Positions 1-7,003 of a DNA stretch of 11,533 bases are shown piece after piece. Made by a program: the position numbers and the translations under genes. The notes below the pieces were generated by a model that searched no databases, had not been told where the DNA came from, and saw nothing but the letters and a program-made list of their open reading frames with translations. The DNA lies in contig CAYTQK010000086.1 in the NCBI GenBank assembly GCA_964439745.1, positions 1-11,533 of the forward strand, given 5' to 3'. How positions within the stretch are numbered: the stretch's first letter is position 1; every line of letters starts with the position of its first letter. The DNA is from CAYTQK01 sp964439745 (GTDB lineage: Bacteria > Desulfobacterota > Desulfobacteria > Desulfobacterales > Desulfosudaceae).

Positions 1-961
1 GGGTGGTGATATCGGAGATGCCGCCGCCGAAAAGAATGATGCCTTCCCACAGTTCATCTTCAATGATGTTGAAAGGTCCATGATCTGAAGAAATAATGGG
101 CAGCCTTTCGGATTCTTTGGAGTCATCATCTTCGCCGGTGGAATAAACGGCAAAGACACTGGGGGTAATGCTGCCCGTATCCAGTTCGGCGATGAGATCC
201 ACCATCATGCCGGATTGATCGGTCCCAAAGTTATCGTCGGAATAACTGCGATCCCCGTAAATAAAGTCAGCCCCGAGTCCCAGGGCGCCGACCTCCATTT
301 CCAGGGCAATTCCCAGCCAGTAAGTGTTAAAGGCGGCATCGATACCGGAACCGACGCCGGCGGCATTTTCGCCCTGGTTTTCATAGGCCAGGTAGGGGCG
401 GATCAGGGCATCCCCCGATTCTATGTCCCCTTTGACATAGAATATATCTCTTTTGTCTTCGGTCATCTCGCTGAAGTCGTCCGCCCGGAGCCAACCCACC
501 GAGACCATGTCAAGATCCAGATCAACGCCGGTGATCTCATCATCCAGCAGGGGGGAATTATCAAAGGTATGCGGAAAACTGAAGCTGAATTTACCGCCGG
601 TAATGGTGACCGGCTCAAATGCCATCTCGACATAGGCCGCTTCCACCTCGATAGCATTGTCCTGGCCGATGGCGTGATCGCCTTCGCCGAGGGTATTGTC
701 GGCATATTCCATTTCACCGACGATGGAAACATTATCCAGTACGCTGATGGAAAAGCCCAGGTCAAGTTCATGCTCCAGGTAAGAAGATTCATCGTCATCG
801 TTATCGACAAAATCCTTATCCTCGTAAACATAGTTTAACTCGTACTCTCCGAAAATTTCCACGTCATAGTTCAGGCTGCCGGCGGCAACCGGGCCGCTCA
901 GGCCGGCTACCATGACAAGAAGGCCCCACACCACTGCTGCCACTGTTACTGACTTTTTCAT
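1..961 (-). CDS. Porin-like outer-membrane beta-barrel protein, C-terminus cut by window edge
   Basis: Reading down from the ATG at 961 gives 320 stop-free codons that run off the left edge, so the gene is partial. Residues 1-27 form a clear signal peptide: MKK, a hydrophobic stretch, and an AxA-type end (PVAA before GSLN). The mature part is acidic and made of short alternating strands rich in Tyr, Gly, Asp and Val (for example YELNYVYEDKDF and FGGGISD), as in outer-membrane beta-barrels. It lacks internal hydrophobic helices. A strong ribosome site (AGGAGG, 967-972) lies five bases upstream of the ATG, which fixes the start. Diffusion of small solutes through the outer membrane is the likely role, but substrate and exact family cannot be told. 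Another outer-membrane barrel class is possible. The upstream 935 bp hold no intact gene, so it is first in its transcript. Confidence 0.8.
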   Translation of the reverse strand, partial: MKKSVTVAAVVWGLLVMVAGLSGPVAAGSLNYDVEIFGEYELNYVYEDKDFVDNDDDESSYLEHELDLGFSISVLDNVSIVGEMEYADNTLGEGDHAIGQDNAIEVEAAYVEMAFEPVTITGGKFSFSFPHTFDNSPLLDDEITGVDLDLDMVSVGWLRADDFSEMTEDKRDIFYVKGDIESGDALIRPYLAYENQGENAAGVGSGIDAAFNTYWLGIALEMEVGALGLGADFIYGDRSYSDDNFGTDQSGMMVDLIAELDTGSITPSVFAVYSTGEDDDSKESERLPIISSDHGPFNIIEDELWEGIILFGGGISDITT

Positions 962-966
962 TTTTT

Positions 967-972
967 CCTCCT
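967..972 (-). promoter_or_regulatory. Ribosome binding site of the porin-like gene
   Basis: On the minus strand the sequence reads AGGAGG followed by AAAAA and ATG. It is a perfect Shine-Dalgarno core and decides the start at 961. Confidence 0.85.
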
Positions 973-1897
973 GATTAACGGTTTTGTTGCAAATGCTAAG
1001 CCCTTTGGAAGGGAACCTCTTTCCGCGATGTTCCCGGGGCAAATATCGACCCTTGGCAAATTATTGGTGGTTATAAATCGGAAATATTTTTGTATGGAGA
1101 GGAAATCATTAAAAAGGTATTAATATGCGATTTTCGGGCCGAGCCGGCCTGTCTGGCGCGGTGCTCGGCTGGAAAGATCAGAGGGGCGGAAAATACACCG
1201 AATCGGCAAAACAAAAAAAGAGAAAGGCTCCAAAGTCAGGGAGGAAGCTTCAGAGCCAATCTCTTTATGAAAAAGAAGGCGGCAGGTGTCAGTTATCGCA
1301 ATGCAGGTGCCCTTACGGGGATTTGACCAGCGTAACGGCGCGGCCTTCCATTTCAATTGCTGTCAGGTCCGGGCTGAATAGGGCAGCCCTGGCCGGAATT
1401 TTTCCTGCCCTTATATTGACCGGCTATTTTTGTCGGTATGATGAAGAAAAAACAAAATTTTGATTAATACTGTCTTGATGAAGTTCTCGGGAAGGCCCGG
1501 AAACCGAGTCGGCATATTGGATTGCGGCATTATGCGGACAGATCTTTTCTTGCTTTGGTCGTCTTTGATCGCTGCCTTTTGGGGAGGGCACTGCCGGGTA
1601 CAGCGGGCCAACAGTGGGGCGGCGCCGCGGCAATTGCAGTCGGACCTGGAAAAAGTGGCTGGCAGGCAGAAATCAGATCGACAAAACCAAACGGGAAAAA
1701 CCGGATTTACTGTATTGTGCGCGTCTTGCCATTGATATTGAAAGATCGCTGCGGGAGGGCGCTTTTTTTAAAGTGTTTTATCTGGATGCGCCGGAGGCGG
1801 CAAAGATCAGGGAGAAATTGGAAGAGGCTACCCGGGCACATCTCCAGGGTCTGCTGGCTTGGCGGGCAGGAATCACCCCGGCCTGGACCGGGACGGG
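973..1897. other. Long gap with no intact gene
   Basis: About 925 bp between the porin ribosome site and the end of the convergently lying CheX-REC gene. All reading frames are short and overlapping, with low-complexity or Arg/Pro-rich translations and no ribosome sites. It contains the porin leader, a perfect 7-bp inverted repeat (GCCGAGC 1138-1144, GCTCGGC 1163-1169, 18-base loop) of unknown role, and at its right end a possible frameshifted gene remnant listed separately. No tRNA-like, riboswitch-like or transposon-end pattern was recognised. Confidence 0.6.
1001..1035 (-). promoter_or_regulatory. Two overlapping inverted repeats in the porin leader
   Basis: CCCTT (1001-1005) can pair with AAGGG (1009-1013) around a three-base loop. 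GGGAAC (1011-1016) can pair with GTTCCC (1030-1035) around 13 bases. The arms share 1011-1013, so the two hairpins exclude each other. They sit 40-74 bases upstream of the porin start and could be a leader structure or an operator. This is a reading of the sequence only; no known RNA family was recognised. Confidence 0.3.
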
Positions 1898-1900
1898 TCA
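1532..1900 (+). pseudogene. Possible frameshifted remnant of a small exported or lipoprotein-like gene
   Basis: From the ATG at 1532 one frame gives MRTDLFLLWSSLIAAFWGG, which resembles a signal sequence, then reaches LQSDLEKVAGRQ near 1675. The coherent protein-like sequence then continues in a different frame as NQIDKTKREKPDLLYCARLA and an amphipathic helix with KIREKLEEATRAHLQGLLAW, ending near or inside the convergent CheX-REC gene. A single indel near 1665-1680 would join them. There is no good ribosome site and no family is recognised. It could equally be chance open frames in a GC-rich gap, so this is a weak call. Confidence 0.28.
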
Positions 1901-2818
1901 TCCGCCGCGCGGGTTGTCCAGGATCTTTTTGAGCTTGACCGGCCCGTCTTCGGCGGTCAGGGGCTTGGGGATATAACCGGAGATCCCCAGGGCGCGGCAG
2001 TCATTGATGATGTTCTGGTCCGAGACCGAGGTGCACATGACCACCGGCACCGCCTTGTCCGTCCTGCGGATATGCTGCAGGGCCTCATAGCCCGTGGCCT
2101 CGGGCATGACATAATCCAGGAAGATGATATCCGGTTTTTCCCGGGCGTGCATGGCCATGGCTTCCTTGCCATTGGCGGCCTCGATGGTGTTTTCATAGCC
2201 GAGGGAGGCCAGGTATTTTTTCAAAGATTTCCGGATCAGGCCGGAATCATCCACCAGCAGGATTTTCCCGTCCCGGGGAATGGCGCTGGTGCCGGCCGCA
2301 GGCGGAGCGGCTCCCTCTTTATTGAGAATGTAATTAAAAAAGAACCGGCCGCCGTCAGCCAGGTGGATGGGGATGGTGATGATCTCGCCGGCGTTGGCCA
2401 GGAGCGGATCCATGTTTTCCGTGTCGGTGATAAAATAGGGCGGCTCGAATTCAATGCCCAGGTTGCGGTTGGCCAGGTCGTCGGTGGCGTTGCCGATGAT
2501 GGTGTTGGCCCATTCGGCCAGCACCTCCTGCATCTCCTCGTTGATGTGGTCGTGCTCGTGGGTCTCCTCCAGCAGGAACAGCCGGATGCGGTTGCCGATG
2601 GCCAGGGCGGTTTCAATATAGTTGTGCAGCAGAATGACGCCGTTGATTTGACCGCGGGTGGGCGCGGCCACGGCGTATCCCTTGAAGCGGAAATTATCCA
2701 CTTTATCCAGAAAGGGATCACTGTAATCGGCCTTGAGGCCGCACATGATTTTCAGGTTACGGATGGTTTCATCCATGAACGGCGCAATGGCCATCATCTG
2801 CAGATCGGTGAGAATCAT
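1898..2818 (-). CDS. CheX-type phosphatase domain fused to a response-regulator receiver
   Basis: This 306-residue cytoplasmic protein has two domains. Residues about 1-165 match the CheC/CheX/FliY fold of CheY-P phosphatases: they begin with IAPFMDETIRNLKIM and carry the catalytic E-x-x-N as E102-W-A-N105. After an Ala/Pro linker (168-180), residues 184-302 are a complete receiver: acidic pair D190-D191, phospho-acceptor D235 in FLDYVMP, T263, and K285 in IPKP. No DNA-binding output is present. By family knowledge CheX removes phosphate from CheY-type receivers, so the fusion may switch itself off or act on another receiver; that is inference. No chemotaxis gene or histidine kinase lies in the window. 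The ATG at 2818 lacks a good ribosome site, and M8 or M9 are possible starts. A sigma70-like promoter at 2892-2919 points at it. Confidence 0.88.
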   Translation of the reverse strand: MILTDLQMMAIAPFMDETIRNLKIMCGLKADYSDPFLDKVDNFRFKGYAVAAPTRGQINGVILLHNYIETALAIGNRIRLFLLEETHEHDHINEEMQEVLAEWANTIIGNATDDLANRNLGIEFEPPYFITDTENMDPLLANAGEIITIPIHLADGGRFFFNYILNKEGAAPPAAGTSAIPRDGKILLVDDSGLIRKSLKKYLASLGYENTIEAANGKEAMAMHAREKPDIIFLDYVMPEATGYEALQHIRRTDKAVPVVMCTSVSDQNIINDCRALGISGYIPKPLTAEDGPVKLKKILDNPRGG

Positions 2819-2891
2819 TATTTGTTTTTTACCCCGAGGTTACAATTTTTGAAAAGCAGTTATCCATCATCGTTTTTGTAAATATGCCCAA

Positions 2892-2919
2892 CTTATATCT
2901 TACTTTGGAATCATTTCAA
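2892..2919 (-). promoter_or_regulatory. Candidate sigma70 promoter for the CheX-REC gene
   Basis: On the minus strand TTGAAA (2914-2919) is followed after 16 bases by TATAAG (2892-2897). Each box matches its consensus at five of six positions. The predicted leader is about 67 bases. It implies the CheX-REC gene can be transcribed independently of the carboxyltransferase upstream. Confidence 0.5.
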
Positions 2920-2999
2920 ACAAAAAAGGCTGGGTTGAATCTGGCACCCTGGGCGGGTTTCGAATTTGCCAATCCGGGCTCGGCTTCGTCAACGTCTTT

Positions 3000-4631
3000 T
3001 TACCACGGATCCACAAAGTTGTGTCCGGTCTGACCGAATGATGCTTCCGGAACGGATGCCAGGCCGCGGCAAATCCACCGGCGGGTGTCGGCCGGGTCGA
3101 TGACGGCGTCGATTTCCAGGTAGGAGGCCATGTTCAGGGCCTGGCCCCGGTGGTACAGTTCGGCCACCAGTTGGTCATAGAGCTTTTGGCGTTCGGACGG
3201 ATCCTCGATGGCGGCCAGTTCTTTTTTGAATCCAGCCTTGATGGCGCCCTCGATACCCATGGCGCCAAACTCACCGGTGGGCCAGGCGGCCGTGAAAAAG
3301 GATTCATGAAAACCGCCGCGGGCCATGGCCATGGCGCCCAGGCCGTATCCCCGGCGCAGCACCAGGGTAAAATAGGGCACGGTCAGGTGCGAGCCGATGA
3401 CGAACATGCGGCAGACATGTCGAACCTGGGCGCGTTTTTCCACCTCCGGGCCCACCATGAAGCCCGGGGTGTCGCACAGGGACAGAATCGGCAGGCCATG
3501 GGCCTGGCAGAGCTGCATCAGGCGGACGGCCTTGTCCGCGGCTTCGGCCTCGATGGCCCCGGCCATGTGTTTGCAATTGTTGGCGATGACACCAAGGGGA
3601 CGGCCCTCCACCCGGAGCAGGCCGGTGACCATGCCGGGGCCGAAGCCGGCCCGCAGCTCCAGAAAACTGTCCCGGTCGGCCAGGGTGTGGATGATGTCCC
3701 GGATCTCATAGGGCTGCTTCTTGTTTTCCGGGATGCAGTCCCGCAGAAGCACTTGGTCGTCGGCCTCCCAGCGCGGCAGGATTCCCTGGAAATAGGAAAG
3801 ATACTGGCGGGCGGCGGCCACGGCGGCGGCCTCGTCGGCCGCGGCAATATCCACCACCCCGTTTTTCGTCTGCACTTCCATGGGGCCGATCTCCTGCGGG
3901 GTGAACACGCCCAGGCCGCCGCCTTCGATCATAACCGGCCCGCCCATGCCGATGTTGGCGTTGGGCGTGGCGATGATGACATCGCAGCAGCCGAGCAGGG
4001 CGGCATTGCCCGCGAAACAAGGGCCGGAAACAATGCCTACCAGCGGCACGCGGCCGCTTAGCCGGCCGAACTGGCTGAAGGTGGACAGGTCCAGTCCGGC
4101 GGCCATGATGCCGATAGCGTCCACGTCGCCGGGACGGCCGCCGCCGCCTTCGGCGAACAGCACCAGGGGCAGGCGCTGCTCATACGCCAGTTTCAGCATG
4201 CGGTCCGTTTTCTTGTGGTTGAAATATCCCTGGGTGCCGGCCAGCACCGTGTAGTCATAGGCCAGCACCAGGCAGCGCCCGGCCTCGTCCGCAAAATCGG
4301 CGCTGTTGACGCTGCCCACGCCGGCGATCAGGCCGTCGGCGGGTGTTTTTTCGATGAGGTCTTCTTCGGAGCGCCTGCCCCGCTGGGCGGCCACAGCCAG
4401 GGCCCCGTACTCGATAAAACTGTCCGCGTCGCACAGATCCATGACGTTGGCGCGGGCGGTGCGCTGGTTTTTCTGCTGTCGCTTGGCCACCGCCGCAGGC
4501 CGGTTTTCATCCAGGCCAAAGGCGTGGCGCCGGATCATTGCGGCCAGTTCCGGCCGGGGTTGCCGGTTTGATGAGCGGTCTTCTGCGGAGCGGTTTTCAA
4601 GGGAGCTGGTTTTTTCGTTTTTTTCGGTCAT
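3000..4631 (-). CDS. Acyl-CoA carboxylase carboxyltransferase subunit (stand-alone)
   Basis: The protein transfers a carboxyl group between biotin and an acyl-CoA. From M1 at 4631 it has 543 residues with both crotonase-like halves. The N-half includes AEGGGGRPGD (160-169) and NIGMGGPVMIEGGGLG (226-241, a Gly-rich oxyanion/CoA region); the C-half includes CDTPGFMVGPEVE (386-398) and AWPTGEFGAMGIEGAI (449-464). These wordings resemble, from memory, the carboxyltransferase half of large fused acetyl-CoA carboxylase-family proteins more than PccB or MmdA. No biotin carboxylase or biotin-carrier gene is in the window. Start: an AGGAG lies 13 bases before the ATG at 4631. An upstream in-frame ATG at 4682 (560 residues) has no ribosome site, and its extra residues look non-conserved. 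Acyl substrate and direction (carboxylase or decarboxylase part) cannot be told. Confidence 0.9.
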   Translation of the reverse strand: MTEKNEKTSSLENRSAEDRSSNRQPRPELAAMIRRHAFGLDENRPAAVAKRQQKNQRTARANVMDLCDADSFIEYGALAVAAQRGRRSEEDLIEKTPADGLIAGVGSVNSADFADEAGRCLVLAYDYTVLAGTQGYFNHKKTDRMLKLAYEQRLPLVLFAEGGGGRPGDVDAIGIMAAGLDLSTFSQFGRLSGRVPLVGIVSGPCFAGNAALLGCCDVIIATPNANIGMGGPVMIEGGGLGVFTPQEIGPMEVQTKNGVVDIAAADEAAAVAAARQYLSYFQGILPRWEADDQVLLRDCIPENKKQPYEIRDIIHTLADRDSFLELRAGFGPGMVTGLLRVEGRPLGVIANNCKHMAGAIEAEAADKAVRLMQLCQAHGLPILSLCDTPGFMVGPEVEKRAQVRHVCRMFVIGSHLTVPYFTLVLRRGYGLGAMAMARGGFHESFFTAAWPTGEFGAMGIEGAIKAGFKKELAAIEDPSERQKLYDQLVAELYHRGQALNMASYLEIDAVIDPADTRRWICRGLASVPEASFGQTGHNFVDPW

Positions 4632-4644
4632 GGCAGAGGGGATA

Positions 4645-4649
4645 CTCCT
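4645..4649 (-). promoter_or_regulatory. Ribosome binding site favouring the internal carboxyltransferase start
   Basis: AGGAG on the minus strand, 13 bases before the ATG at 4631. The spacing is longer than ideal, but the alternative ATG at 4682 has no Shine-Dalgarno-like sequence at all. Confidence 0.45.
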
Positions 4650-4712
4650 GTGGGCGGATGGTTGTCCTGAAATGCTGATCATGAAGAAAATCGGCTGTCG
4701 GCATGAAAATTA

Positions 4713-4741
4713 TTCATAACAGAATGGGGCCGGCGCGTCAA
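4713..4741 (-). promoter_or_regulatory. Candidate sigma70 promoter for the carboxyltransferase
   Basis: On the minus strand TTGACG (4736-4741) is followed after exactly 17 bases by TATGAA (4713-4718). The first box matches consensus at five of six positions, the second at four. It lies wholly in the gap after the AraC-type gene, with a predicted start near 4705. This suggests the carboxyltransferase has its own promoter, which could be the target of the neighbouring regulator. Confidence 0.5.
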
Positions 4742-4767
4742 CCCGGGCTAAGAACCCGGGCTAAGAA
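4740..4767. repeat. 13-bp tandem duplication spanning the AraC-gene stop codon
   Basis: The unit AACCCGGGCTAAG occurs twice in a row (4740-4752, 4753-4765) and is followed by the first two bases of a third copy. The TAG stop of the AraC-type gene (4761-4763) lies in the second copy. CCCGGG is a palindrome, so the copies can form a 6-bp GC hairpin with a seven-base loop just after the stop. No T-tract follows, so a classic terminator is not indicated. Confidence 0.85.
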
Positions 4768-6467
4768 TCAGATACGTGGCTTGATCCGCCCCGGTGCTGC
4801 CGCCGGTATTCCCGGGGCGTGACGTTCATGAACCGGGGAAAGACCCGGTTAAAGGTGCGCAGGCTTTCAAAGCCAACGTCAAAAGCGATGTTGATGATGT
4901 TGTCGTCGGTTTCGCGCAGCCGGCGGGCGGCTTCGTGGATCCGCAGTTCGTAGATGTAATCCCCCAGTTTTTTGCCGGTGTATTGCTTGAACTGTTTGCC
5001 CAGGCTGTCCGGATGCACGCCCACGGTTCTGGCCAGGTCCGCGCGGGAGAGTTCCGAGAGGTAGTTCTCCCTGATCAGGTCGATGGCCGCCAGGATCTTT
5101 TCTTCGGTCTGGGGGGTGATCAGGGTGGCGCTGCGAGACGATTTGCCTTGCTCCAGGCTCTTGCTCAGCAGTGAATTCTTAATGATAAAATTTTCCAGGT
5201 CCCGGTTCAGATCATCGATCTCCTCCACCATCTTGTTGTAGCGGACTTCCAGTACGAGGAAAGTGCCGATATACAGGAGCAGGGCGCCGACCGGCATGAT
5301 CATCAGGGTGGGTTCCCAGCCAAACAAGGTAAGATCGGGATCGACAAACTTGTTAAAGTAAATGAAACCGTCATTCATGGCGGCCAGGATGGCCGCCAGC
5401 CCGAACAGGCTGAACAGGCGGGCGTGATCCCGCCCTCGGATCAAGGCTTCCACATGGCAGGATATGTTGTAAATGCCGATGCACCAGGTAAATCCGATCA
5501 GCAGGGATCCCAGGAAACGGAGATTGTCATCGGTGACAAAGAAAACGGCGATGACGGTGCAGATCACCAGGTAGGCCCAGAGCAGCTTTTCCGGGCGGGC
5601 TCGTTCCAGGCGGTAAAACCGGTGCAAAAAGGCCGGATGAAAGACGTTGATGGCTACCCAGGAAAGACCCAGAACAATCAGGCGGGTATTCGGGTCCGGG
5701 TAGGCCTGCCAGGTCAGGCAGAGCTCCAGGATAATGGGCAGCCCGACGAAGAACTGGAGAAAATAAAAGTAGTTTTCATTGAACTCCAGGTGCTTCAGGT
5801 GGGTGAAGAGGAAGGCCAGGGTGAGGATCAGGCCGATGCTGATGGCGGCGTATCCGATGGATACGTGGATAAACCGGGCAAAGGGAGCATACCCCTTCAT
5901 GTAGTCCGCGTCGGTCAGCTTCAGGGTGCCGATGACTTCGCCCATGACATGGTAGGAGACCCGCACGGCAATGAGGTTGTCCTGGCCGGCTCGCAGCAGT
6001 TTGGCCGGCACCAGGTAGGTACGGGGGTAGTTCCACATGGAAAATTCATCCGGCGGGAATTGTCCGGTTTCCCCGATTTTTTCCCCGTTGATATAGGCCT
6101 GGTCGGCATTGGCAATGCAGCCCAGAATCAGGCCGGCATCGCCGCCGGCCTCGTCTATGCGGATTGTTTTCCGGAGCCAGCAGATTCCCCGGTCTCCCCG
6201 GCCTTTTTCCCGGGAATAGGGCACCAGTTGGCCGGGCAGCCGGATCCGGTCCCAGGCAACGTCATCGTATTCCGGCCGGGCGAAGGCCGGGTTATCGTCC
6301 AGGGAGATCTTCCAGGGGCCGGACAGGGGTATTTCCCAGCGCGGTCTTCCCGTCTGGAAGAGGGGGTAGAACAAGCTGACGGCGATGAAGCTCAGCAGCA
6401 GAAAAACGGACAAAGAGAGGGCGTAGCTGTTCTGAATACCAGGAAAAATTTTATTCGGTCCGGTCAT
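4761..6467 (-). CDS. Membrane-embedded AraC-family regulator with periplasmic jelly-roll and 7TM domain
   Basis: This 568-residue protein appears to be a one-protein sensor and regulator in the inner membrane. A first membrane helix (about 18-37) is followed by a periplasmic jelly-roll (about 44-185) resembling glycoside-hydrolase-2 sugar-binding domains and 7TMR-DISM extracellular domains; it contains YINGEKIGETG and NLIAVRV. Seven membrane segments follow at about 201-222, 231-252, 261-282, 294-312, 316-337, 349-370 and 386-408, then a short coiled region (410-440). Residues 455-557 form the double helix-turn-helix of the AraC family, with LSRADLARTVGVHPDSLGKQ and the hallmark IAFDVGFESLRTFNRVFPRF ahead of TPREYR. 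The jelly-roll suggests sensing of a carbohydrate or similar ligand. It ends 78 bases before the ATG at 4682, so it may regulate the carboxyltransferase; that is inference. The ribosome site is weak. Confidence 0.9.
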   Translation of the reverse strand: MTGPNKIFPGIQNSYALSLSVFLLLSFIAVSLFYPLFQTGRPRWEIPLSGPWKISLDDNPAFARPEYDDVAWDRIRLPGQLVPYSREKGRGDRGICWLRKTIRIDEAGGDAGLILGCIANADQAYINGEKIGETGQFPPDEFSMWNYPRTYLVPAKLLRAGQDNLIAVRVSYHVMGEVIGTLKLTDADYMKGYAPFARFIHVSIGYAAISIGLILTLAFLFTHLKHLEFNENYFYFLQFFVGLPIILELCLTWQAYPDPNTRLIVLGLSWVAINVFHPAFLHRFYRLERARPEKLLWAYLVICTVIAVFFVTDDNLRFLGSLLIGFTWCIGIYNISCHVEALIRGRDHARLFSLFGLAAILAAMNDGFIYFNKFVDPDLTLFGWEPTLMIMPVGALLLYIGTFLVLEVRYNKMVEEIDDLNRDLENFIIKNSLLSKSLEQGKSSRSATLITPQTEEKILAAIDLIRENYLSELSRADLARTVGVHPDSLGKQFKQYTGKKLGDYIYELRIHEAARRLRETDDNIINIAFDVGFESLRTFNRVFPRFMNVTPREYRRQHRGGSSHVSDS

Positions 6468-6567
6468 CCCGTCAACCTGAAATCATATCCGTACCTGTCT
6501 GGACTGATGAAAAGCCGGGTAATCGAATTTTTACAATACCTTTGATGTTTTTACAGGATATGTGAAT

Positions 6568-6597
6568 GGTATACGCATGTCCGGCCAGTTTTGTAAA
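6568..6597 (-). promoter_or_regulatory. Candidate promoter for the AraC-type regulator
   Basis: On the minus strand TTTACA (6592-6597) and TATACC (6568-6573) are 18 bases apart. The first matches consensus at five of six positions, the second at four. The predicted leader is about 95 bases. The call is tentative because the region is AT-rich and gives other partial matches. Confidence 0.33.
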
Positions 6598-6991
6598 TAA
6601 GAAAATGACCAGAAAAAAATTAAAAAAAACAGGCCAAAAATATCGGCCAGAAACCGCCGGCCTGCCTTTGACGATCATGCCGATCATGTTCTGTCCGGTT
6701 TAGTATAATTTATCTATACACAATTTCGATAAGTTATCAGAATAAATCCTTCCCTTCCCCCCGCTCCGGTGATCTCCGGAAAAACAAAAAAATAATGCGG
6801 TCAGCCGCAGATTTCGCCGGAACTGGCCGGACTTGATCCCCGCTGCCCTGCCATAATCCGTAGCATGACAAATTCGGGAGACGGACAGGCCGGTGTCGGC
6901 AGGCCTTGGCAGCGCTGTCGACATCGGGGGAAAGGCCGCCCGGAACAAGGAAAATCCGGGACGGTTGTTTGGTAATTAATTTTACTAAAGG

Positions 6992-6997
6992 AAGGAG
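6992..6997 (+). promoter_or_regulatory. Ribosome binding site of the lipase gene
   Basis: AAGGAG followed by six bases and ATG at 7004. It fixes the start, and the encoded N-terminus is a proper signal peptide. Confidence 0.85.
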
Positions 6998-7003
6998 AAG
7001 AAA

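Larger units (their letters stand above)
6468..7003. other. Divergent intergenic region between AraC-type regulator and lipase
   Basis: About 536 bp with no convincing gene. Its left part is AT-rich. It holds a candidate minus-strand promoter (6568-6597), a 9-bp near-perfect direct repeat CGATCATGC/CGATCATGT (6672-6689), and a TATAAT hexamer on the plus strand (6704-6709) with no good -35 partner. The right part (about 6750-6960) is GC-rich and unexplained and would be a leader of roughly 290 bases if the lipase were transcribed from near 6715. The regulator and lipase are divergent, so this region could carry sites controlling both. Confidence 0.5.

Noticed and set aside
1138..1169. Perfect 7-bp inverted repeat GCCGAGC/GCTCGGC as a terminator or structured RNA
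   Set aside because: An 18-base loop, no T-tract on either side, and no match to a known riboswitch core that I recognise. Left as an unexplained repeat in the gap entry.
1318..1425. Minus-strand stretch of about 36 codons ending LTAIEMEGRAVTLVKSP that reads like a protein C-terminus
   Set aside because: A TAG lies directly upstream in frame and there is no usable start codon. It could be a decayed gene end but is too short to support without a search.
1859..2881. A 340-codon plus-strand frame opposite the CheX-REC gene
   Set aside because: Antisense shadow. The minus strand encodes two recognisable domains with intact catalytic residues.
2928..2965. Possible terminator after the carboxyltransferase (GGGT...ACCC then six T on the minus strand)
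   Set aside because: The stem has only four base pairs before a mismatch, too weak to call despite the T-tract.
5424..6545. A 373-codon plus-strand frame opposite the AraC-type regulator
   Set aside because: Antisense shadow without domain or ribosome site.
6472..6687. A 71-codon minus-strand frame ending four bases before the AraC-type start, with one hydrophobic stretch
   Set aside because: The hydrophobic stretch comes from the AT-rich run near 6600-6640. There is no ribosome site, and the candidate promoter at 6568-6597 lies inside it.
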